Assembly (NCBI GenBank): GCA_017460835.1
Contig: JAFUAD010000049.1
Span: 1 to 43,011, forward strand
Length of the DNA: 43,011 nucleotides
Direction of reading: 5' to 3'
DNA from: Oscillospiraceae bacterium
GTDB lineage: Bacteria > Bacillota > Clostridia > Oscillospirales > Ruminococcaceae
Part shown: one piece after another, positions 32,877-41,342 of the stretch
Numbering within the stretch: the first letter of the stretch is position 1
Layout: every line of letters begins with the position of its first letter
Notes under the pieces: model-generated
Databases searched by the model: none
Told to the model about the DNA's origin: nothing
The model's input: the letters and a program-made list of their open reading frames with translations, nothing else
Translations under genes and position numbers: made by a program

Positions 32877-33352
32877 CAGATTACCTCCTCTGCAATTGCA
32901 ATGATATCCTCAGAAACGCCGCCCGGCGTGACCGCCCGGACATCGGAGCAGGCGAGGGACTCGCCGTATTCGAGATGCAGGAGGCAGTCAAGAAGCTGCG
33001 CATAAACATCCGGCGGCGGGTCGGCATGCACCGGCACCCTGTCCGTGATGCACCGGGCGCAGGGAATGCGGGCGGGGGTCGTCGTGCGGAGATTGCCGGC
33101 ATACACGCCGACCGCGATCTCCGGGGTATTGTAAACCGGCGGGAGCGGCACGGTATCGCCCTCGAAAACGGTATCCGCATAACCGAATTTGCCGCCGCTG
33201 CACCACACGGTCCGCAGCGTTCTGACCGGGCTGTCGTCCCATTCGGAATCGAATGTGAAATGCAGCAAACAGTCGGAATTGCCGCAGACGATCTCCGGCG
33301 CCCCGACCGGCTCTGCGATCTTGCCGTTTACCTTGATTGTGATTACAGGCAT
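32876..33352 (-). CDS. Phage baseplate/tail-associated protein, copy 2 of a paralogous pair
   Basis: 158 residues from ATG 33352 (7 nt after GGAGG; a GTG codon precedes it directly). The N-terminal domain ITIKVNGKIAEPVGAPEIVC and CGNSDCLLHFTFDSEWDD is shared with the product of 33951-34433, as are VYAGNLRTTTPARIPCARCITD and the C-terminal Pro-rich stretch. The two are therefore paralogues that flank the knob-domain gene. Their role is probably structural; I know the pattern only as hypothetical phage proteins. Confidence 0.7.
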   Translation of the reverse strand: MPVITIKVNGKIAEPVGAPEIVCGNSDCLLHFTFDSEWDDSPVRTLRTVWCSGGKFGYADTVFEGDTVPLPPVYNTPEIAVGVYAGNLRTTTPARIPCARCITDRVPVHADPPPDVYAQLLDCLLHLEYGESLACSDVRAVTPGGVSEDIIAIAEEVI

Positions 33353-33364
33353 CACGTTCCCTCC

Positions 33365-33946
33365 TTATGTCGCCGCGGGGACGTTGACCGCCTGCACTGC
33401 GGTTCCCCGGAAGGCGTACCAGTCTCCCCATGCGCCGCTGGATGCGGAGCCGCGTCTGCGCATATAAAATACGCCGTCGTTGTTGTTCGGGTAGATGGTC
33501 TGAATCTGGTACCCTGTCGAGGCCGACGCGATCGTCGAGCGCACCTCCATGCGGAAGCCGGAGCTTGTCGGGCAGTTGTAAAGCGAGGCCGCGACTGTTC
33601 CGGTCTCGCAGCGGTACGACCCCGGCGACGGGTAGCTGTTCAGGTCTGCGCCCGCCGGGATTGTATTTGCAGATGTGCCGAACGTGTAATTGACCACGCC
33701 GCCGCTGCGGACGGGATTCTGGCTTCCCGCTGTCGGCTCAGAGTCGAGGTTTGTGCCCACGGCCAGCTTGTCCTGCTTCTGCGCAATCAGCCCGCGAAGC
33801 GCTGTGTCATCGTAGTTTTCAAGGCTGCTGAGCTTCTGCTTTTCCGCAGCGGACATATGGACGGCACTGCTCTGAACGTGCGCGCTTATGCTGTCAACAG
33901 CGGCGTCGATCTCAGCGGTTTTATGCGTCGAGTATTTGTATGCCAT
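33365..33946 (-). CDS. Phage tail protein with pyocin-knob-like C-terminal domain
   Basis: 193 residues, ATG after AAAGGAG. The N-terminal 60 residues are helical (HMSAAEKQKLSSLENYDD), the segment common in proteins that dock on a baseplate. The C-terminal part (DLNSYPSPGSYRCETG, GYQIQTIYPNN, VFYMRRRGSA, GAWGDWYAF) follows the pyocin-knob pattern of tail-fibre proteins, which contact the host surface. It lies between the two paralogous baseplate-like genes in a single direction. Confidence 0.8.
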   Translation of the reverse strand: MAYKYSTHKTAEIDAAVDSISAHVQSSAVHMSAAEKQKLSSLENYDDTALRGLIAQKQDKLAVGTNLDSEPTAGSQNPVRSGGVVNYTFGTSANTIPAGADLNSYPSPGSYRCETGTVAASLYNCPTSSGFRMEVRSTIASASTGYQIQTIYPNNNDGVFYMRRRGSASSGAWGDWYAFRGTAVQAVNVPAAT

Positions 33947-33950
33947 ATCT

Positions 33951-34433
33951 TCACTCCTTTACCACAATCATGGAGCCGGTGCTGTCAAGAATGATATATC
34001 CATCGGCATCACACAAAATAGAATCCTCCTGAACAGGCTGAGCATGCAGGATTCTGTTCAGCCTTTCTGTCAGCATGTTGAAAGCATCCTCCTGCGGCGG
34101 GCTGCTTTCCCCGGGCAGATCGGTGATGCACGGAATGCAGGGAATCCGTGCGGGCGCCGTGGTCTGAATGCTCCCGGCGTGGAATCCGATCTCCGCTTCC
34201 TCAATATCCCGCAGGATCGGAAGCGCCTCGGTGTCATCGGTCATGCCGAGGTCATAGAACACATCCTTGCCCTTGCGCGTGCGGAAGCAGACCCGCATCC
34301 GCTTTTCCGGGTATGCATCCCATTCGCTGTCAAAGGTGCAGCGGATGATGTAATCCGCATTGCCGCAGACGATCACCGGGCTTCCCTGTGCTGCCGCGAT
34401 CTTGTCCGCGACCGTGATTCTGATTTCCGGCAT
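33951..34433 (-). CDS. Phage baseplate/tail-associated protein, copy 1 of a paralogous pair
   Basis: 160 residues from the ATG after AAAGGAGG; the frame extends 41 codons upstream through hairpin DNA and is not used. It shares IVCGNADYIIRCTFDSEWDA, the VCFRT/VWCSG strand and QTTAPARIPCIPCITD with the product of 32876-33352. The C-terminal DADGYIILDSTGSMIVVKE is its own. It is the first gene of the six-gene cassette. Confidence 0.7.
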   Translation of the reverse strand: MPEIRITVADKIAAAQGSPVIVCGNADYIIRCTFDSEWDAYPEKRMRVCFRTRKGKDVFYDLGMTDDTEALPILRDIEEAEIGFHAGSIQTTAPARIPCIPCITDLPGESSPPQEDAFNMLTERLNRILHAQPVQEDSILCDADGYIILDSTGSMIVVKE

Positions 34434-34466
34434 GGCATCCCTCCTTTCTGATGGGAAAAGGGCTTT

Positions 34467-34558
34467 GTCTCCGGCCGTGCTCTCTCCGCCGGAGACGCGG
34501 TTCTCTCTCCGAAGGCGGGGGTGGGTGCATGCCAAAAGTTGCACGTTTGCGTACAACT
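34467..34558 (-). promoter_or_regulatory. Inverted repeats upstream of the phage cassette
   Basis: GTCTCCGGC (34467-34475) and GCCGGAGAC (34488-34496) form a perfect hairpin 34 nt before the first start codon. AGTTGCACG-TTTG-CGTACAACT (34537-34558) is an imperfect palindrome that could bind a repressor. I see no convincing -35/-10 pair. The rest of 34434-34661 shows nothing else. Confidence 0.4.
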
Positions 34559-34661
34559 GATTTGCGAATTTTTCAGAATTTCTCCGCTTTGCTGAAAATT
34601 GCCGCGATCTGCATGCTGCTGTTTGTGTAGATTAACGGGGCGATTCTGCACCGAATCACAC

Positions 34662-34707
34662 AAAAAAACTGCGGGATCAGGAGGCATACCGTCTCCCGAC
34701 CCCGCAG
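34662..34707 (-). terminator. Terminator of the M16 peptidase gene
   Basis: CTGCGGG and CCCGCAG are the outer arms of an imperfect long hairpin (34669-34707). On the minus strand it is followed by seven T (34668-34662). Confidence 0.85.
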
Positions 34708-34746
34708 GTCAAATATACAAAATAATCCTGCTGATTTTCAGCGGCA

Positions 34747-37626
34747 TCAGACCTCGCAGACCGTCAGTTCACCGCAGTCCTCAAGCTGATTCTCTGCCGC
34801 GCAGACGCACACGGCGCCCTTTTCGGCAAGTGCATCCCAGACCTCGCAGGAGCGCAGCAGCGTCTCCCGTGTCGTGCTGAGCATCTGGCGGCGCTCCGCA
34901 GCATATTCCTCCTTCGTCCTGCCGGTAAACCACAGACCGTCTGCGGCAAAGCCCTCGTCACGCGGCGCGCGCAGCGGGTCCTCGTCATTGACTGTCGAGA
35001 TGATATATCCGCCCAGCGGTTCATCGCCCGCACAGAAGGCACGGATGAAATCCGACAGCCCGCGGTTCACCTCCAGCGAATTTGCCGGGGTGGGATCGCG
35101 GAACGAGAACGTGAACAGGGTGTTGTCCCGGCGGATGTGGATGCCGGTGCCGTAAGCGCCGCCCTGCACGCGCACCACATTCCACAGATAGCTCAGCGAG
35201 AGAATCTTCGCAGCGACGCGGAATCCCGCATCAAATGCAGGGTCATCCCCGCCGAGGCGGTAAGCCTGAACCGAGAAGCCGATCTGTGCCGGGATGCGGC
35301 AGCCGGTGCGCTCAGGCAGCGATATCTCATAATGCGCGGCATCCGGGGCAGGCGTGCCCTGCGGGAATACCGAAAGAATCGGCGAAATATCCCGCTCGTC
35401 TGCGGCGGTCAGGCCTGCGGTCAGACGCGCCTTGCAGCAGGTCTCCCTCTGCACACGCTGCATCAGCGCGGAGAAGGCCTCGAATTCTGCGTCGAAATTC
35501 TTTGCGAGCCGGTGCGTGCGCTGCATCGCCGTATAGCCGGAGACCGCATCGCGCAGCGCATAGGCCGCGGAATACCGCGAAAGCGCAATGCTCATGCCGA
35601 GTGCATGCCCTGCTGTAATGCTCATCTGCTTGATCCGCTCGTCTGTTTGCAGGATCCGTTCGCGGATCTTTTCCTTCTGCGTGAAATCGGTCGTCAGCAG
35701 CACCTCCTCGATCAGTGCGGCGGCATCCGCCATGCGGTCTGCAAGGAAGCTGCACCGTACCGTCAGCATCGGGATGCAGGTCTGCTCCTGATTCTTCTCC
35801 GCAGCGATATCGACAAAGATATCGAGCCGCCCGACCTTGTTTTTCAGCTCGCGCTGCAATTCCAGCGCAGTGTAATGCGCAGTCGGCAGCTTGCCGCAGA
35901 GACTGCCGATGTGCGTCAGGAGCGAGAGCTCCTCCGCTGTGCAGTCCGTCAGGCGGAAATACAGCCCGACGTTTACAATCCCGCCGCAGGGCTGTGCGTG
36001 ATACAGCACCGTCACATTTTCGGATTCGCGCACGACCGTTTCCGGCCATGCCGGCTCCGGGCTGACCTCGGAGACATCGAGAACCGGCAGTGTCGCAAGC
36101 TGCTCCGGAGAATCCGGCGTCTGCTGCCATGCCCGGAGCTTCTCGTTCAGGCGGATATTCTCCGCCTCCTGCTCCGCGCTCCACTGACTGCATACGGCAT
36201 CGAGCCGCGCCTCCTCCTCTGCACGCAGCTCCTCGCCGCGGGTATAGGAGGGCTTTGCATGCAGGATCACAAGGCCGCTGTCATCGAGGAACAGTTCCCT
36301 CAGCAGCGCTGCAATGCTGCCGTCCGCGATCATGCCGCGCACTGCCGCGAAGTCCTCCTTCGTGACAAGATACAGCATCGGGTCGCCGCCGTGCAGCCAG
36401 CTGTTCATGCAGCGGATGCAGCGGTCGAGCCCCTGCGGTTCATCCGGCTCATCGGCAATGAACTCCATCCGGTTGACCGCCGCCGAAAGCGCTTCGGTAT
36501 CGAGCCCGTCGCTCAGGATTTTGTTCACGGTCTCCCGCAGCAGCGGCAGAATCTCTGCTTCTCTGCCGTCCGCGATATTCTTGAAGGTGATCTGCATATA
36601 GCTCTGCGCGACCGATGCCTCAAACTGGACATACATCTCCTGCGCGAGCCCCGCCGAGAGAATCGCACGCTTCAGCGGCGCATCGTTCGTGCCGGCGAGG
36701 GCATCTGCCAGAGCGGAGCAGGCGAGCTGCTTTGCGCGCTCAGACCATGTTCCGATGATTTTGCCGAGGAACAGGCAGCTTTTGTCGGTGATCTCCTCAT
36801 CCTTCGAGAGCTCATATTCGATGGTCTGCTCTCCGGAAACCGGCTTCTGCTCTGCAATTTCCGGCAGATCATCCTGCTTTTCAAACTGCGAAAGATATTC
36901 CTCCAGAAGCGCAAAGGTCTCCTCAATCGGGATATCGCCGTCGAGGAAAATGCGCGCATTGGAGGGATGATAGAAGCGGTGATAGGTCTCGATGAATTTC
37001 TCATAGGTCAGCGTCGGGATGACCGCCGGGTCGCCGCCGCTGTTACAGCCGTAGCAGTTGTCCGGGAACAGCATCTCCATGATCTTGTATTCCGCGAGAT
37101 CCTCGACGCTGCTCATGGCACCCTTCATCTCATTGAACACGACGCCCTTGTAGCTGCGCCTGCCGTTTTCGTCGGTCTCGATGTGCCAGCCCTCCTGATA
37201 AAAAATGTTCGGGTTTTCGAGGATTGCCGGTGCAAAGACCGCGTCGAGATAGACCTCGGTGAGATTGAGGAAGTCGCGCGCATTGCGGCTGGAGACCGGG
37301 TACATGGTTTTATCCGGGAAGGTCATGGCATTGAGAAACGTGTTCATAGAGCTTTTGAGCAGCTCCACGAACGGCTCGCGCACGGGATATTTTTTCGAGC
37401 CGCAGAGGACAGAGTGCTCCAGGATATGGAACACGCCGGTGCTTTCCTCCGGCAGGGTCTTGAATGCGATCGAAAACAGCTTGTTGTCGAGCTTATTGTC
37501 AACCCAGCACAGCTCGGTGCCGGTTTTGTCATAGACCATTTCGACGAGTCTGCCGTTCAGCTCCTTGCTTTCGCGGATGCGGGTGACAGTAAAGCCGCGG
37601 AAGCGGTCGCCGGTTTTTTCAAACAT
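34747..37626 (-). CDS. M16C-family zinc metallopeptidase (presequence-protease/insulinase type)
   Basis: 959 residues, standard for M16C enzymes made of four homologous domains. The inverted zinc motif HxxEH is HILEH (His67, Glu70, His71), with the third ligand in FNEMKGAMSS (Glu166). The adjoining KSSMNTFLNAMTFPDKTMYP is characteristic of presequence protease and its bacterial relatives. The C-terminal half keeps GGAYGTGIHIRRDNTLFTFSFRDP. These enzymes enclose and cut small unfolded peptides. There is no signal peptide, so it works in the cytosol. It stands alone with its own promoter and terminator. AAAGGAG precedes the ATG. Confidence 0.93.
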   Translation of the reverse strand: MFEKTGDRFRGFTVTRIRESKELNGRLVEMVYDKTGTELCWVDNKLDNKLFSIAFKTLPEESTGVFHILEHSVLCGSKKYPVREPFVELLKSSMNTFLNAMTFPDKTMYPVSSRNARDFLNLTEVYLDAVFAPAILENPNIFYQEGWHIETDENGRRSYKGVVFNEMKGAMSSVEDLAEYKIMEMLFPDNCYGCNSGGDPAVIPTLTYEKFIETYHRFYHPSNARIFLDGDIPIEETFALLEEYLSQFEKQDDLPEIAEQKPVSGEQTIEYELSKDEEITDKSCLFLGKIIGTWSERAKQLACSALADALAGTNDAPLKRAILSAGLAQEMYVQFEASVAQSYMQITFKNIADGREAEILPLLRETVNKILSDGLDTEALSAAVNRMEFIADEPDEPQGLDRCIRCMNSWLHGGDPMLYLVTKEDFAAVRGMIADGSIAALLRELFLDDSGLVILHAKPSYTRGEELRAEEEARLDAVCSQWSAEQEAENIRLNEKLRAWQQTPDSPEQLATLPVLDVSEVSPEPAWPETVVRESENVTVLYHAQPCGGIVNVGLYFRLTDCTAEELSLLTHIGSLCGKLPTAHYTALELQRELKNKVGRLDIFVDIAAEKNQEQTCIPMLTVRCSFLADRMADAAALIEEVLLTTDFTQKEKIRERILQTDERIKQMSITAGHALGMSIALSRYSAAYALRDAVSGYTAMQRTHRLAKNFDAEFEAFSALMQRVQRETCCKARLTAGLTAADERDISPILSVFPQGTPAPDAAHYEISLPERTGCRIPAQIGFSVQAYRLGGDDPAFDAGFRVAAKILSLSYLWNVVRVQGGAYGTGIHIRRDNTLFTFSFRDPTPANSLEVNRGLSDFIRAFCAGDEPLGGYIISTVNDEDPLRAPRDEGFAADGLWFTGRTKEEYAAERRQMLSTTRETLLRSCEVWDALAEKGAVCVCAAENQLEDCGELTVCEV

Positions 37627-37668
37627 ATGCTCAGCTCCTTTTTTATATTCTTATGGATTGCCGCCTAT

Positions 37669-37697
37669 ATTATACCATACTATGCGTAAAATTGCAA
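37669..37697 (-). promoter_or_regulatory. Promoter of the M16 peptidase gene
   Basis: On the minus strand, TTGCAA (37692-37697) and TATAAT (37669-37674) are 17 bp apart, about 43 bp upstream of the start codon. Confidence 0.85.
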
Positions 37698-37740
37698 TGA
37701 AAAGAAAGTGAAAATGCATGAGAGGCACTGCTCGCCGCGG

Positions 37741-38104
37741 GGAGCCCCCGGCCGGCAGTGCCGGCTGCCGATACAGCAAAGCGCCGGCTGAGCGAATTAT
37801 TCTATATTGGTTTGAATCTCGCCTGTTGACTATTGGGCGTAATCATATCGCGTGCACGCCCAAGCGGCGCGGAGCCCGCGCTGCCAATTCGCTTCGCACC
37901 ATAATGAGCGGAGCAGAATTTTTTTCTCAGCCGAATATTTTGGCACGCTTGCGCGTGCAGGCGGCAGTATCCGCATACGAATAGTGGGCGCATGAATCAA
38001 TCGGGCAGCACACTCCTGTGCTGCGTCCTGAATCAGATTGGGCGGATATGCAAAGAAACCCGCGGAGCCAAATCGGCTGCCGGCCCTGCCGGCCCGGCCC
38101 GGCC
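37741..38104 (+). repeat. Mosaic intergenic repeat, block II
   Basis: It contains the GGCTGCCGATACAGCAAAGC module (about 37762). An inverted piece at about 37849-37880 is complementary to 42499-42530. The TTCGCTTCGCACC...GCGTGCA unit lies at 37887-37965, and the GCAGCACA-CTCC-TGTGCTGC hairpin follows about 38004. As in block I it lies just upstream of a promoter. No gene was found in it. Confidence 0.8.
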
Positions 38105-38120
38105 TTTTTTTGATTTTCTC

Positions 38121-38149
38121 TTGCTTTTTCCGGGGGATTCTGTTATAAT
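38121..38149 (+). promoter_or_regulatory. Promoter of the 38213-42114 gene group
   Basis: TTGCTT (38121-38126) and TATAAT (38144-38149) have a 17-bp spacer, about 60 bp before the first gene. Confidence 0.8.
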
Positions 38150-38212
38150 AATACTGATACACTGCGCACTGTCAGATTTGCGCAGGAGTTTGATTGCAAA
38201 GGAGATCAGATT

Positions 38213-39271
38213 ATGGACGATCAGCGCAGTCTGGAACAACAGCTGCTCGGCGATATGACCTATGAGGACCCGCGCAAAGCTGCGCAGAATACGGCGGGCG
38301 GCGTCGATCCGCGCCTTGCCGGTGCCTCCGCCGTCCTGCTCGACGATATGTCCGGCGCAGCCCCCGCTGCCCCGAAGCCGCAGAGCATCTATCAGGAGCT
38401 CTCCGATGAGCAGATCGCAATTTTACAGCAGCAGCGCGCCGAAAAGGGTCAGCCGCCCTATACGCCCGAGGAGATCGCAGACCTGAAAGCAGAATTCGTC
38501 GAGCGCCAGCGCGCCGCCGCCATGCAGCAGGCAATGGCAGAGCAGGCCGCCGCACAGCAGCAGGCCTCCGCCATGCTGCTCAGCGAGCCGGAGGATTACA
38601 GCCGCCCTGAAAAGAAAGAGCCCGCGAAAATCCTCCCTCAGGTGGATGCCAGCTCGCTGCTGGAGGAGCCCGCGCCGGAGCCTGAACGCAAGGTCACATT
38701 CAATCAGGAGGATCTCGAGGCGGCAAAGAAGCAGGCCGCAAAGCGTGCCGCAGAGTCCCTCCAGGAAGCGCCGGCCAAAACCGAGGAGGATCAGAAGCGC
38801 GCACGGCGGGAGCTCATGGAGCTGCGCCGCCAGCAGCAGGAGGACCTTGCACAGCAGGGCTTTATGGTCTCCGTCGTGATGACCGTTCTCGGCGTGTTCG
38901 CGGGCGTCGCGACCCTCGTTTATTCGATGGGCGCCTATGCAAATCCCCAGAGTGTACCCGCTCCGTTCAAGCTCTTTGATAAATTCCACATGATCGCGGG
39001 CGTTCTGCTGATTCTGCTCTCGATCACGATTGTGGCGCGCGTCAAGCAGCTCAAGGGCTTTACATCGTTCATGTTCGTGATTACCGGGCTGACGCTCGTT
39101 GTGCCGGGCATTGCCGATCTGCTCTCGCAGAAAAAGGGCGCATCCGGCTTCGGCGTGACCGCAGCAGCTTATGTCATCGCGATCATCCTGTGCGTTGTCG
39201 TGATGTTCACGCTGTCATCCAGCGACAAGCTCAAGGCCTATTATGCCAAGAGCGATGTGATGTATGACTGA
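38213..39271 (+). CDS. Hypothetical four-helix membrane protein with long cytosolic coiled-coil N-terminus
   Basis: 352 residues, ATG after AAAGGAG. Residues 1-215 are hydrophilic, rich in Ala, Gln and Glu, with likely coiled coil (MQQAMAEQAAAQQQAS, EEDQKRARRELMELRRQQQE). Four membrane helices follow at about 220-245, 258-280, 284-305 and 315-338, and a short tail ends KAYYAKSDVMYD. I do not recognise the family. Its last codons overlap the start of trmO by 8 nt, so the two are translationally coupled. Confidence 0.75.
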   Translation: MDDQRSLEQQLLGDMTYEDPRKAAQNTAGGVDPRLAGASAVLLDDMSGAAPAAPKPQSIYQELSDEQIAILQQQRAEKGQPPYTPEEIADLKAEFVERQRAAAMQQAMAEQAAAQQQASAMLLSEPEDYSRPEKKEPAKILPQVDASSLLEEPAPEPERKVTFNQEDLEAAKKQAAKRAAESLQEAPAKTEEDQKRARRELMELRRQQQEDLAQQGFMVSVVMTVLGVFAGVATLVYSMGAYANPQSVPAPFKLFDKFHMIAGVLLILLSITIVARVKQLKGFTSFMFVITGLTLVVPGIADLLSQKKGASGFGVTAAAYVIAIILCVVVMFTLSSSDKLKAYYAKSDVMYD

Positions 39272-40025
39272 CCGGAATGAACCGGCAGCGGGCGATTGCC
39301 TGCTCAGACCCATTGCGTATATCCATACGGATTTCACCGATAAATTCGGCCTGCCGCGGCAGAGCGGTCTGGTGCCGGAGCTGAGAGGAGAGATCCGGTT
39401 CACAGAGCCGTACAGTCAGCCGGACGCCGTGCGCGGGCTCAGCGCCTTTTCGCATATCTGGCTGCTGTTCGGATTCCATGCCGCGCAGAGACCCCATGAG
39501 AAAAAGGGCTGGTCTGCAACGGTGCGCCCGCCGCGTCTCGGCGGAAACACACGCGTCGGCGTGTTTGCGAGCCGTTCGCCGTTCCGCCCCAATCCGATCG
39601 GGCTCTCCTGCGTGAAGCTGGAGGCGGTGCAGACAGAGCAGCCTGTCCGGCTGCTGGTCTCCGGCATCGACCTGCTCGACGGCACCCCGATCTATGATAT
39701 CAAGCCCTATATCCCGGTCGCGGACTGTCATCCTGAGGCGAGCGAGGGCTATACGGCTCAGACGAAGCTGCACCGGCTGGACGTCCGGTTTCCCGAGGCG
39801 CTGCTGACGCTTCTGCCGGAGGATAAGCAGGCTGCCGCAAGGGCGCTGCTGGCGCAGGATATCCGTCCGGGCTATGCCGATGACCCCGACCGCATGTACG
39901 GGATTGCCTTTGCCGGATTCGAGATCCGGTTTACCGTTTCGGGCGATGTCCTGACCGTGAGGGAGGTCGCGCCTGCCGATCCTGCTGAAAGAAAGGAGCC
40001 AGATTCCGATGGCAAAATTATATAA
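39264..40025 (+). CDS. trmO: tRNA (N6-threonylcarbamoyladenosine37-N6)-methyltransferase TrmO
   Basis: 253 residues. It begins in the end of the previous gene, with no strong ribosome site of its own, so it depends on coupling. Family motifs are LRPIAYIHTDFTDKFGLPRQ at the start, GLSAFSHIWLLFGFH, the SAM-binding region GVFASRSPFRPNPIGLS, and LLDGTPIYDIKPYIP. A C-terminal domain follows from about 175. TrmO uses SAM to methylate t6A at position 37 of threonine tRNA. The end overlaps the DtxR-type gene by 17 nt. Confidence 0.93.
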   Translation: MTDRNEPAAGDCLLRPIAYIHTDFTDKFGLPRQSGLVPELRGEIRFTEPYSQPDAVRGLSAFSHIWLLFGFHAAQRPHEKKGWSATVRPPRLGGNTRVGVFASRSPFRPNPIGLSCVKLEAVQTEQPVRLLVSGIDLLDGTPIYDIKPYIPVADCHPEASEGYTAQTKLHRLDVRFPEALLTLLPEDKQAAARALLAQDIRPGYADDPDRMYGIAFAGFEIRFTVSGDVLTVREVAPADPAERKEPDSDGKII

Positions 40026-40404
40026 GTCCGGGGAGGATTACCTCGAAACGATCCTGATTCTGCACCAGCGGAACAATTTTGTCCGCGCGGTGGATATCGC
40101 ACATGAAATGGAGGTCTCCAAGCCGAGCGTCAGCCGCGCAATGGGAATCCTGCGGGACGGCGGCTTTATCCAGATCGGCGACGACGGCAATATCGCGCTG
40201 ACCGAAACCGGCAGCGAGGTCGCCGAGCGGATCTATGAACGGCACCGCGTCCTGACACAGTGGCTCATTGATATCGGCGTTGCGCCGAAGCTCGCCGCGG
40301 AGGACGCCTGCAAGCTCGAGCACGATATCAGCGCCGAGTCCTTCACCTGCTTAAAGGCGCATCTGCGCCGGGAGCATCCCAATATTCAGCTCGATACCGA
40401 CTGA
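40009..40404 (+). CDS. DtxR-family metal-dependent transcriptional regulator
   Basis: 131 residues, ATG after AAAGGAG inside the end of trmO. The N-terminal winged helix (SGEDYLETILILHQRNNFVRAVDIAHEMEVSKPSVSRAMGILRD in family order) leads to the metal-binding dimerisation domain (ERHRVLTQWLIDIG, DACKLEHDIS). It has the short form without the SH3-like third domain, as in MntR. Members repress metal uptake genes when loaded with manganese or iron. The palindrome before the FTR1 gene is a plausible target, which is inference. Confidence 0.92.
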   Translation: MAKLYKSGEDYLETILILHQRNNFVRAVDIAHEMEVSKPSVSRAMGILRDGGFIQIGDDGNIALTETGSEVAERIYERHRVLTQWLIDIGVAPKLAAEDACKLEHDISAESFTCLKAHLRREHPNIQLDTD

Positions 40405-40478
40405 TCCCCCCAAAAAAAGCCAAAGCAGCTCTGAAAGAAAAAAGAGAGAACGGACAGACAAAAGAAGGAGCATAATCC

Positions 40479-41342
40479 ATGAATCTGCATGCATTTTTCC
40501 GCAGCGTGAAATTCCGCGTTCTGCTGTGCCTGCTCGCACTGCTGACCGGCATCATGCTGTATTCGATCCGGTCGGGCGCACACACAGACCCCCTCACCCG
40601 GATCCTTCAGGGCGTGACGAGCCCCTTCCGGCGCTCCGCCTCCGCGATCAGCGGCGAGGTCGAGAAGCGGCTGGATACTTATTATAATGCAAAGGCATAC
40701 CGCGACGAGAACGAGCGCCTGCGCGAGCAGAATGCGATTCTGAATGAGCAGCTCATCGGCTATGACGACGCCGTGCGCGAGCGGGACGCCCTGCGCGATC
40801 AGCTCGGCATCAAGGAGGCGCACAGCGACTTTGTGATGAGCAAGCCGTGCAGCGTTATCATGCCGCTGACCAACGACATGACCCAGAGCTTTCAGATCAA
40901 CATGGGCGAGGAGGACGGCCTGACGCGCAATGCACCGGTGATCTGCAATGCGGGGCTGATCGGCGTTGTGACCGAGCTCTCCCCGCATTATGCGACCGTG
41001 ACGACCATCCTTTCGCCGGAGCTCTCCGTCGGCGCAGTCGTGCTGGAGACCGGCGACAGCGGCATCATCGAGGGCGACCTGAAATATGCCGCGGACGGCA
41101 ATGCGAAGATGATCTATCTCGACGAGAACAGCTCCGTCAAGGAGCACAATCTCGTCATCACAGCCGGCACGACCGGTCTGTTCCCCTACGGGCTGCAAAT
41201 CGGCAATGTTGTCGAAACCGGCATCGAATCCACATCGCTGACCAAATACGCAGTGGTGCGGCCGGTCGTGGATTTCTCCGATCTGGAGACCGTGACCGTT
41301 CTGCTGGATTTCGCGGGAAAGGGTGAGTCCTTTGGGGAATAA
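40479..41342 (+). CDS. mreC: Rod shape-determining protein MreC
   Basis: 287 residues, ATG after AAGGAG. A short cytosolic N-terminus precedes one membrane helix (about 12-30). A coiled coil follows (about 65-112, DENERLREQNAILNEQL), then the beta-rich extracellular domains with MGEEDGLTRNAPVICNAGLI, GVVTELSPHYATVTTIL and GLFPYGLQIGNV. MreC links MreB inside to the peptidoglycan synthases outside. mreD follows with a 11-nt overlap. Confidence 0.93.
   Translation: MNLHAFFRSVKFRVLLCLLALLTGIMLYSIRSGAHTDPLTRILQGVTSPFRRSASAISGEVEKRLDTYYNAKAYRDENERLREQNAILNEQLIGYDDAVRERDALRDQLGIKEAHSDFVMSKPCSVIMPLTNDMTQSFQINMGEEDGLTRNAPVICNAGLIGVVTELSPHYATVTTILSPELSVGAVVLETGDSGIIEGDLKYAADGNAKMIYLDENSSVKEHNLVITAGTTGLFPYGLQIGNVVETGIESTSLTKYAVVRPVVDFSDLETVTVLLDFAGKGESFGE

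Noticed and set aside
31068-34433. Complete prophage
   Set aside because: Only tail-tip and lysis genes are present; no integrase, terminase, portal, capsid, repressor or attachment repeats.
35137-37689. 850-codon plus-strand open frame
   Set aside because: It lies antisense to the M16C peptidase, which has clear catalytic motifs, a promoter and a terminator; the composition is that of a shadow frame.
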